Assembly (NCBI GenBank): GCA_019911785.1
Contig: JAIOJM010000250.1
Span: forward strand, 1 to 29,753
Reading direction: 5' to 3'
From: Sulfuricella sp.
GTDB lineage: Bacteria > Pseudomonadota > Gammaproteobacteria > Burkholderiales > Sulfuricellaceae
DNA length: 29,753 nt
Positions 25,160 through 29,753 of the stretch are shown piece by piece. Under the pieces are notes generated by a model. It worked only from the letters and a program-made list of their open reading frames with translations. It was not told where the DNA came from and did no database searches. Each line of letters begins with the position of its first letter. Position 1 is the first letter of the stretch. The position numbers and the translations under genes are program-made.

Positions 25160-26670
25160 GGAAGTTGCGGACTTGGCGATTTTTTGATGTGCACAACGGC
25201 AATTTTGTCCGCATACAAGCGGCGCCATTCCGGCAAATGGTCCAGCAGTGCCACGGCGGGCATATTGGGCGGCAGCAGCGTCCACTGGATGTGGTATTTC
25301 TTCAGGACCAGGAGGAGGCCATCTGGTGCTTCCAGGGACATCGCCTCGATATATTGCTTCAAAAAATCATCCCCGTACATGTCGGCCCGGCCGTCGATAA
25401 AAGGGGAAATGCCGCTGTAGATCAAATACCCCCCGAAGCTGTATTCGTTCAGAACCGGGCCGGTAAGGTTGGCTTTTCTCGCCGCCTGTATGGCGTCTGT
25501 CGGAGTGATTCCCTTGTCCGGCTGGAGTTCGCCCAGTTGTGTAGCCAGGACCGTGGCCGCGACAAGCCCGCTGACCACCAGGACAGTAGCACCCTTGCTG
25601 GCGCGCTGCGCCAGTGCCTGGAAGAAATGATCCATGGTCGCCAGTTGATGGACCGTGGCTTGCCGCTCCCGCCATTGTCCCGCCAGCGGCGCTGCCAGAA
25701 ACAACGGCGTTAGCAGGCCCAATAGCTCGATGTTGCGGTTATGCGTCAGGCCCAGATGGAGAAATCCCAGCAAAAGCGCGATTCTCATTAGCGGCAGTCG
25801 GAGTCCCTGAAACAGAACTGCCGCAAGACCGACGAATAGCCAGACTTCCAGAGGCTGGAAAAAATGAAAGTTCGGTGACCGCCATTCAGCGATCTGATCC
25901 AGGGCGTAGCTTCCGCCGAAGATGTGGAGGGTGAACAGAATACCTTTCAGGCCATGGGGTGTGGCCAGGGCACTCAGGAATGCGAGCCCGGCAAAGGCGA
26001 GCCATGACTTTGCGGCTGTCATGGTTTTGTTCTGGAGGCGTGCGTTCAGCACGCCTTCCACCAAGAAAAACAGGGTAAGCCCGAGACCCAGAGTAAAACT
26101 GCCATGCAGATTGGCCCAAAGTGTCATCACGGGCAAGAGCCAAAGGCTGGGTGCATGCCCATGTTCACTGGCGCGCACCAGATGAGCGGTCCAGAGCACC
26201 ATCAGCGGCATGGCGAGCACATGGGGGCGGGCAACCAAATGGGTTAATGGCAACATGACCGCAAACGCGACAAACATCAGCGCGTGGACCGGTTCCATCT
26301 CTTTGAGCAGAAAACGGGTCAGTATTGCCAAGGCGCCGGCGAAAGCGAGTGCTGTCAGCGCGATCAGACCAGTCCAGCCGCCCGTCGCATAGGCGGCGGC
26401 AAAAATGACTTCGGACAACCATTCATGGGCGGTCCACGGAGCGCCCCGCATGGAATGGGAAAAGGGATCGGAAACCGGGATCGTTCCGTGTTCGAGAATC
26501 CAGCTTCCGGCCGCCAGATGCCAATAGGTGTCGGCGTCACCCAGCAAGTAGTTGCCGTGGACCAGAAAAACCAGGTAAATCAGCGCGCCGACGATCAGCG
26601 GCCAGGATACCCCCCAATACCTGCCTGTAATACCGACACCCGTTGCCGTAGATTTTGATAGTTGTTCCAT
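25156..26670 (-). CDS. Polytopic membrane protein with GT-C-like first loop
   Basis: 504 residues from the ATG at 26670. A first helix (about 22-40) is followed by LLGDADTYWHLAAGSWILEH (42-61) and SDPFSHSMRGAPWTAHEWLS (67-86). This DxD plus His-Glu arrangement recurs in uncharacterised GT-C-like proteins of proteobacteria. Nine or ten more helices and a C-terminal soluble domain of about 110 residues follow. It is the first gene of the minus-strand locus. An in-frame extension reaches 26934, but that stretch runs straight through a palindromic repeat and lacks protein character. No strong ribosome site precedes the ATG and I see no convincing promoter in the 80 bases before it. Function in lipid-linked sugar transfer is inferred. 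Confidence 0.65.
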   Translation of the reverse strand: MEQLSKSTATGVGITGRYWGVSWPLIVGALIYLVFLVHGNYLLGDADTYWHLAAGSWILEHGTIPVSDPFSHSMRGAPWTAHEWLSEVIFAAAYATGGWTGLIALTALAFAGALAILTRFLLKEMEPVHALMFVAFAVMLPLTHLVARPHVLAMPLMVLWTAHLVRASEHGHAPSLWLLPVMTLWANLHGSFTLGLGLTLFFLVEGVLNARLQNKTMTAAKSWLAFAGLAFLSALATPHGLKGILFTLHIFGGSYALDQIAEWRSPNFHFFQPLEVWLFVGLAAVLFQGLRLPLMRIALLLGFLHLGLTHNRNIELLGLLTPLFLAAPLAGQWRERQATVHQLATMDHFFQALAQRASKGATVLVVSGLVAATVLATQLGELQPDKGITPTDAIQAARKANLTGPVLNEYSFGGYLIYSGISPFIDGRADMYGDDFLKQYIEAMSLEAPDGLLLVLKKYHIQWTLLPPNMPAVALLDHLPEWRRLYADKIAVVHIKKSPSPQLP

Positions 26671-26751
26671 AGCACTGACTTTAGCACAGGTTGTTGGCCC
26701 CTGCGTGCTACGGGCTTGTTCCAGGGTGGCGAAGCACACTGTATAAATATG

Positions 26752-26875
26752 AACCCAGATTATCCAGTAGAGCCAAAACACCGCTGTGGGAGCGGCGCCC
26801 TCGCCGCGATTTGCGGCCGCATTCGCGCCGGGGGCGGCGCTCCTTGTACGAGCATTCCAATGGACATATCTGGGT
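26752..26875. repeat. MITE/REP-like palindromic element, short copy
   Basis: About 124 bases bounded by imperfect terminal inverted repeats: AACCCAGATTATCC on the left, and on the right the complement of AACCCAGATATGTCC. The interior holds a GC-rich palindrome, with GTGGGAGCGGCGCC facing GGCGGCGCTCC across a short centre. The same ends and interior recur at 28418-28635. No coding capacity. It lies directly upstream of the first minus-strand membrane gene and could affect transcription there. Confidence 0.75.
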
Positions 26876-27112
26876 TTACGCTCTTCCGGCTTGACACCCT
26901 TTCTGGCATAGACTAGATTAAAAATAACAAACACTCGTCAACAATAGACTACCGGCCATGTAATTAAGTCGTTAGCATGTTTCGACGGCGGGTTTTTGGG
27001 GGGGCAGGTTAGACCGTTTGGTTTGGTAGCAACATGCCATCTTTGATAAAGAAGCTTGTGGGTTGTCTTTTTTGGGTAGTAGAGTTTAATCAACAAGAAA
27101 AGGAGATGTACC
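26876..27112. other. Intergenic region between divergent loci
   Basis: No gene is supported here. The region separates the minus-strand glycan locus from the plus-strand flp genes and must carry the flp promoter. I find AT-rich stretches but no convincing -35/-10 pair and no sigma-54 motif with correct spacing. A good ribosome site (AAAGGAG, 27099-27105) precedes the first flp gene. Confidence 0.6.
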
Positions 27113-27307
27113 ATGAAAAGTCTGATTCCCGGAATCAAACGCTTTTTCCTTGAGGAAGAGGGCGCTTCCGCTGTCGAATACGGCATTCTGGTTGCTTTGA
27201 TTGCAGTGGCGATCGTCATCACCGTTTGGGCAGTGGGTAAGAAGTTGGAAGAAGTGTTCAACAGGGTTTGGAAATGCTTGAACAACGCATCTGCGTGCGT
27301 GACCTAA
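27113..27307 (+). CDS. flp: Flp/Fap-type pilin subunit (copy 1)
   Basis: 64 residues, the size of Flp prepilins. A short basic leader ends in Glu-Glu-Glu-Gly, followed by the Flp motif ASAVEYGILVALIAVAI: cleavage after Gly, Glu at +5 and Tyr at +6 of the mature protein, then a hydrophobic helix. The mature pilin assembles into the tight-adherence pilus after cleavage by the TadV/CpaA peptidase encoded 450 bases downstream. A strong AAAGGAG ribosome site lies eight bases before the ATG. The C-terminal segment has two Cys residues (WKCLNNASACVT), also present in the second copy. A hairpin terminator follows immediately, so it may be transcribed in excess over the downstream genes. Confidence 0.93.
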   Translation: MKSLIPGIKRFFLEEEGASAVEYGILVALIAVAIVITVWAVGKKLEEVFNRVWKCLNNASACVT

Positions 27308-27327
27308 AATGTAGGAACTGAAATCAG

Positions 27328-27363
27328 ACCCCTGCCGTTTTTTTCGCGGCAGGGGTTCTGTTT
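27328..27363 (+). terminator. Hairpin terminator or attenuator after the first flp gene
   Basis: A perfect 10-base-pair stem, ACCCCTGCCG (27328-27337) with CGGCAGGGGT (27347-27356), encloses a 9-base loop that is mostly T. It is followed by TCTGTTT, a short imperfect T run. It could terminate part of the transcripts and protect the flp mRNA 3' end. Confidence 0.65.
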
Positions 27364-27435
27364 GTTGGTGGCAATGGCCCTGGTTTCAGCCAGAGCGATC
27401 CAAGCGGGGTAATCAGGTGTTCAAAGGGGGGTGGC

Positions 27436-27630
27436 ATGAAAAGTCTGGCCTTGGGTATCAAATCTTTTGCCCGTGACGAAGGTGGCGCATCCGCTGTTGA
27501 ATACGGCATCCTGGTTGCTCTGATTGCAGTGGCGATCCTCATCACCGTCATGTTGGTGGGACAGAAGTTGGAAGATGTTTTTAACAGAATTTGGCGATGC
27601 CTGAACAATTCCTCCGACTGCGGTGCCTAA
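27436..27630 (+). CDS. flp: Flp/Fap-type pilin subunit (copy 2)
   Basis: 64 residues, a tandem paralogue of the preceding pilin with the same length and layout. The leader ends DEGG, followed by ASAVEYGILVALIAVAI, the conserved cleavage and assembly region. It differs in the middle (LITVMLVGQ) and at the C-terminus (WRCLNNSSDCGA) but keeps the two Cys residues. A purine-rich AAAGGGGGG ribosome site precedes the ATG. The two copies are separated by about 130 bases holding a hairpin. They may form mixed pili or be expressed differently. Confidence 0.93.
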   Translation: MKSLALGIKSFARDEGGASAVEYGILVALIAVAILITVMLVGQKLEDVFNRIWRCLNNSSDCGA

Positions 27631-27634
27631 ATAA

Positions 27635-27655
27635 AGGAACTGAAATAAAGTTCCT
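27635..27655 (+). other. Small hairpin just after flp copy 2
   Basis: AGGAACT (27635-27641) pairs perfectly with AGTTCCT (27649-27655) around a 7-base A-rich loop. No T run follows, so it is not a standard terminator; it may stabilise the mRNA end. The first flp copy has a related but non-palindromic sequence at the same place. Confidence 0.45.
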
Positions 27656-27717
27656 CGCAGCGCATTATTCAGCGACTCTTTGCTGCCGCACGAACAACAT
27701 GCCGCGTGCTGGTAGCG

Positions 27718-27743
27718 GGCCGAGTTTCCTGTCGGCCTTTTTT
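27718..27743 (+). terminator. Rho-independent terminator between flp copy 2 and the prepilin peptidase
   Basis: The stem GGCCGA (27718-27723) and TCGGCC (27732-27737) with an 8-base loop is followed directly by six T residues. This is the textbook layout. It sits 18 bases before the TadV start, so the peptidase is probably expressed at a lower level by read-through or from its own promoter. Confidence 0.75.
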
Positions 27744-27760
27744 GTGGCTGTTGACGGCAG

Positions 27761-28348
27761 ATGACGCCCGGCATTGTAGGTTGGCTGGCGCTTGCGCCAA
27801 TGGGGCTGTTGCTTCTTGCGGCCGTCTGGACTGACGTGAAGGAGGGCAGGATCCCCAACCAGTTTGTTTTTTCCGGATTAGTATTGGGCATCCTCTCCAA
27901 CACTGCATTGCCGGAGGGGCTGGGGTTTGCCAGTTCGCTGCCGGGCGGCTTGGGGTTATTGAGCGCGTTAGCCGGCGCCGCCATCGGCTTGGCGGTAATG
28001 TTGCCGATGTATCTATTGCGCGCCATGGGCGCGGGGGATGTCAAGCTGATGTCCATGGTGGGCGCATTTCTGGGCCCTGAGGATGTGCTGGGTGCGGTGC
28101 TCGGCACTTTCCTCGCTGGCGGGGTGTTGTCACTCGGGTATGCCTGGAAAATCGGGGCATTGCGACGCACGCTGCAAAACATCTGGTTTATCTTGTATTC
28201 CAGTTTGTTAAGGGTTGTTGTCGGTAGCCCCCCCGCGCTCGATGACGCGCCGAAAACGGCGGGTAAATTCCCTTATGCCGTGGCGATTGCCGTGGGCACC
28301 TTGGGTTATCTTGCTTGGAAGTCGGTGTGGAAAGCCGGTTGGGCATAA
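27761..28348 (+). CDS. tadV: Type IV prepilin peptidase, TadV/CpaA family (A24)
   Basis: 195 residues with about six membrane helices and no N-terminal methylase domain, as in TadV/CpaA. The two catalytic aspartates are visible: AVWTDVKEGRIPNQ near residue 25 and the GxGD motif GAGDVKLM near residue 92. It cleaves the leader of Flp prepilins at the inner membrane. It is close downstream of two flp genes, as in many tad loci. The ATG at 27761 has only a weak ribosome site and lies 18 bases after a terminator, suggesting modest expression. The remaining tad genes (secretin, ATPase, TadB/C) are not in the window. Confidence 0.9.
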   Translation: MTPGIVGWLALAPMGLLLLAAVWTDVKEGRIPNQFVFSGLVLGILSNTALPEGLGFASSLPGGLGLLSALAGAAIGLAVMLPMYLLRAMGAGDVKLMSMVGAFLGPEDVLGAVLGTFLAGGVLSLGYAWKIGALRRTLQNIWFILYSSLLRVVVGSPPALDDAPKTAGKFPYAVAIAVGTLGYLAWKSVWKAGWA

Positions 28349-28357
28349 ATTCATTAA

Positions 28358-28387
28358 GTGACCCAGGCAAAGCTGGGGGGTTACCTA
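28358..28387 (+). other. Unexplained hairpin downstream of tadV
   Basis: GTGACCC (28358-28364) can pair with GGGTTAC (about 28378-28384) with one wobble, enclosing AGGCAAAGCTGGG, in which CAG and CTG can also pair. The GCAAAGC loop recalls, but does not match, cyclic-di-GMP riboswitch loops. It has no T run. No downstream gene on this strand is near enough to be an obvious target. Confidence 0.3.
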
Positions 28388-28417
28388 ACTGAATTAGTGC
28401 TATGAAGGGCTTCCCCC

Positions 28418-28635
28418 TTTAACCGGGATTGTCCATTAGAGCCAAAACAACGTTGTGGGAGCGGCGCCAGCCCTCCCCTCAATCCCCTCCCGCAAGCGAG
28501 AGGGGAGACGATCGCCCCTTCCCCCGCTTGCGGGGGAAGGTTGGGATGGGGGGTTGGCCGCGATTTTCGGCCATATTCGCGCCGGGGGCGACGCTCCTAC
28601 ATGCACGATCATTCCAATGGACAATCCGGGTTTAA
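28418..28635. repeat. MITE/REP-like palindromic element, long copy with nested insert
   Basis: The ends match each other as inverted repeats (TTTAACCGGGATTGTCC on the left, complement of TTAAACCCGGATTGTCC on the right). The element shares ends and core (GTGGGAGCGGCGCC ... CGCGCCGGGGGCG) with the copy at 26752-26875. It is about 90 bases longer because of an insert between the two arms of the core. It ends five bases before the toxin stop codon. Confidence 0.75.
28469..28556. repeat. Nested C-rich/G-rich inverted repeat
   Basis: This 88-base stretch replaces three bases of the shorter sister element. It is itself nearly palindromic: its C-rich start mirrors its G-rich end, and it contains the perfect hairpin CCTTCCCCCGC/GCGGGGGAAGG (28517-28540) plus an imperfect CTCCCGCAAGCGAGAG hairpin. 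Sequences of this style recur as intergenic repeats in many proteobacteria. Confidence 0.7.
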
Positions 28636-28639
28636 CCCT

Positions 28640-28927
28640 TCATACCCGCTTCTCTGCATCTGCATAAACCTCCGCATCCCGGCGCTGGCCAACGGCCACA
28701 ATCAAAACCTCGATCGCTTCCGCATTCACTCGATAGACAATCCGCGTGCTACCAGTGCGGATGCGCCGATAGCCGGCAAGCCTGCCGGTCAACGCCTTGC
28801 CCAGCTTATCGGGCTCGCCGTACATAACTCGCTTGGTGATAACGCCGAGGATGATGCGGGCCTCGGCTTGGCCGATGGCGCGAAGGTCAATGGCTACGTC
28901 GGGGTGATAAATGACACGCCAGCTCAT
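28640..28927 (-). CDS. RelE/ParE family toxin
   Basis: 95 residues, the normal size for RelE/ParE toxins. It opens with SWRVIYHPDVAIDLRAI, has the central KALTGRLAGYRRIRTGSTRIVYRV with conserved Arg residues and the beta-hairpin pattern of the fold, and closes with IEVLIVAVGQRRDAEVY, the hallmark RelE-type C-terminal strand. RelE members cleave ribosome-bound mRNA while ParE members poison gyrase; sequence alone does not decide. The ATG overlaps the antitoxin stop as ATGA, the standard antitoxin-first arrangement. The module sits among repeats between the pilus genes and an unrelated ATPase, as expected for a mobile accessory module. Confidence 0.88.
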   Translation of the reverse strand: MSWRVIYHPDVAIDLRAIGQAEARIILGVITKRVMYGEPDKLGKALTGRLAGYRRIRTGSTRIVYRVNAEAIEVLIVAVGQRRDAEVYADAEKRV

Positions 28928-29217
28928 TGCTCAACCTGGACATCAATACCAAAGCGAGCCAGCATTTCCTCGTGGGTGATGGCCTTGGCCGGGTCGAAGG
29001 TGGCCACGCGCTCGGCCGCGATGGCATCGATGCGCAGATCCTCCAGCTCGTCCATCAGTGCCTCATAGCGATCGGAGGACAGCAGAACGGCCGCGATCTC
29101 GTTGTTCTTGAGCACTACAAACCTATCTTGCTCGCCGTGCTCGATGCGCTCGAAAACCTCCTTGGCTCGCCGCTGGATGTCGGTAACGGAAATCGTTTCG
29201 TTGGTTCGCACTTCCAT
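28924..29217 (-). CDS. Phd/YefM family antitoxin
   Basis: 97 residues from the ATG at 29217. The N-terminal DNA-binding region reads TNETISVTDIQRRAKEVFER, then HGEQDRFVVLKNNEIAAVLL and SSDRYEALMDELEDL, matching the Phd/YefM fold. The acidic C-terminal tail would wrap the toxin. The frame extends to 29262, but the ATG at 29217 has GAGGTG about five bases upstream and is the family's usual start. It would neutralise the RelE/ParE protein encoded next and repress its own promoter at the repeats just upstream. Confidence 0.88.
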   Translation of the reverse strand: MEVRTNETISVTDIQRRAKEVFERIEHGEQDRFVVLKNNEIAAVLLSSDRYEALMDELEDLRIDAIAAERVATFDPAKAITHEEMLARFGIDVQVEQ

Positions 29218-29250
29218 GACGCACCTCACTTTGCTGACTATTATTTGATT

Positions 29251-29279
29251 ATTATCTGACACAAGCCATGGGAATGCAA
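29251..29279 (-). promoter_or_regulatory. Promoter and probable operator of the toxin-antitoxin operon
   Basis: On the minus strand, TTGCAT (29279-29274) and GATAAT (29256-29251) are separated by exactly 17 bases, a good sigma-70 pair. The -10 box lies within AT-rich direct repeats (ATAATAATCA then AATAATAGTCA, about 29235-29258) that could be the antitoxin binding site. The antitoxin ATG is 34 bases downstream of the -10 box. Confidence 0.55.
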
Positions 29280-29331
29280 GCGATTTTTTGTAAAGGTGTC
29301 AGACCCGAATGGCACTTACCTTATAAGCCAA

Positions 29332-29462
29332 ATGTAGGGTGGGTTAGCGTTTTTTGCGTAACCCACCAAGCGTTGCGTAGCAACACAACCTATTTTTAAT
29401 GAGTACCTGGCGACACATCTGGTGGGTTACGGCAGAACCTGCGTGCCTAACCCACCCTACAT
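29332..29462. repeat. Inverted-repeat element with GTAGGGTGGGTTAG ends
   Basis: About 131 bases. ATGTAGGGTGGGTTAG (29332-29347) and its exact complement (29447-29462) form 16-base terminal inverted repeats. A nested second pair, TTGCGTAACCCACCA and TGGTGGGTTACGGCA, lies inside. It has no coding capacity that I trust. Sequences with these ends are widespread non-autonomous repeats in bacteria. Confidence 0.75.
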
Positions 29463-29639
29463 CGAGTATGGAACCGCTTAAGCTAGTACCATTCGGCTAC
29501 GTTCCCTCCCCTATTACGCATGATCAGATAACGGCAAAGGCACGACGGTCTGCTAGACAAATGGCAGAACAGTTGCTATGTTGAAAACAAGACCGCAAGT
29601 ATCACTGATGGTAAATCAATAACAATGTTAGGGAGAAAC
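29463..29639. other. Intergenic leader of the last gene
   Basis: No gene or repeat is recognised here. It should contain the promoter of the gene starting at 29640; I see no convincing -35/-10 pair. An AGGGAG ribosome site lies five bases before that start. Confidence 0.5.
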
Positions 29640-29753
29640 ATGGTGGCAACTCAGACGGCCTCTCCAAAACTGTTGGCACCTGCCCAACCGGAAGCGCAAA
29701 AGGCGTCCTTGCCCCTCCAGCCCCGCACCGTTGGGGAGACCGGCCTCAACTTC
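29640..29753 (+). CDS. N-terminus of a probable AAA-type ATPase (partial)
   Basis: An ATG preceded by AGGGAG at five bases opens a frame that runs off the window after 38 codons. The start is low-complexity, rich in Ala, Pro and Gln, followed by PLQPRTVGETGLNF. I associate this ending with the opening of a group of AAA ATPases sometimes found near pilus genes. The evidence is thin: no nucleotide-binding motif is visible yet. The ribosome site and codon use support a real gene; the product call is tentative. Confidence 0.4.
   Translation, partial: MVATQTASPKLLAPAQPEAQKASLPLQPRTVGETGLNF

Noticed and set aside
26671..26934. N-terminal extension of the first minus-strand membrane protein
   Set aside because: The extra 88 codons translate a palindromic repeat that also occurs at 28.5 kb in non-coding sequence; the protein character begins at the ATG at 26670.
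27010..27060. Sigma-54 promoter for flp at the TGGTAGCAACATGCC segment
   Set aside because: The GG and GC elements are separated by 9 bases instead of 10, and the -24 box is poor.
28358..28387. Cyclic-di-GMP (GEMM) riboswitch downstream of tadV
   Set aside because: Only one GCAAAGC-like loop is present; the second conserved arm and the usual spacing are missing, and no regulated gene follows on that strand.
29399..29584. A 61-codon plus-strand open frame
   Set aside because: Its first third lies in the right arm of the inverted-repeat element, and it has no ribosome site or recognisable family.

Overview
The window reads as a chromosomal segment of a Gram-negative bacterium, most likely a betaproteobacterium. 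This is inferred from the moderately high GC, the style of the glycan genes and the flp/tad genes; no rRNA or other phylogenetic marker is present. Almost all of it is a surface-glycan (O-antigen, capsule or glycoprotein-glycan) biosynthesis locus on the minus strand. It is followed by the beginning of a tad-type pilus locus on the plus strand, and then by a toxin-antitoxin pair set among repeats.

Layout: 3-110 is the tail of an unidentified gene. 197-1192 is galE (+), which converges on the minus-strand locus. Read in its own direction, from about 26.7 kb down to 1.2 kb, the locus holds: (i) three large polytopic membrane proteins resembling GT-C glycosyltransferases or DUF2079 proteins, then a GtrA protein, mostly coupled by ATGA overlaps (21.1-26.7 kb); (ii) rfbF-rfbG-rfbH, which make CDP-4-keto-3,6-dideoxyglucose (17.9-21.1 kb); (iii) a dense block of unusual sugar genes (7.8-17.9 kb) with a CBS-GHMP (HddA-like) kinase, a NeuB-type synthase fused to a TIM barrel, an FkbM methyltransferase, a TPP enzyme, a free TIM-barrel isomerase, a Gfo/Idh/MocA oxidoreductase, an SDR, an internally deleted gmhA and an hddC-like nucleotidyltransferase; (iv) an SAM methyltransferase, a sugar epimerase/reductase, a GT2 glycosyltransferase, a second GtrA, a 42-codon GT-C-like stub, another polytopic membrane protein and a UGM-like FAD oxidoreductase (1.2-7.8 kb).

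How it may work: RfbF/G/H would supply a CDP-activated 3,6-dideoxy-4-keto sugar. The TPP enzyme could add a two-carbon branch to it, as YerE does in yersiniose synthesis. HddA- and HddC-like enzymes point to a GDP-heptose-like branch whose first enzyme, GmhA, is broken here. The NeuB-barrel fusion implies condensation of PEP with a sugar to give an ulosonic acid, yet no CMP-sugar synthetase (NeuA) is visible. GT2 plus the GtrA and GT-C-like proteins suggest polyprenyl-phosphate-sugar dependent modification on the periplasmic side. No Wzx, Wzy or RfbI/E3 reductase is in the window, so the pathway must be completed elsewhere.

The right end (26.7-29.75 kb) holds two tandem Flp pilins with their own terminators, a TadV/CpaA prepilin peptidase, two copies of a MITE-like palindromic repeat (one carrying a nested second repeat), a RelE/ParE-Phd/YefM toxin-antitoxin operon with a recognisable promoter, a third inverted-repeat element, and the first 38 codons of a probable ATPase.
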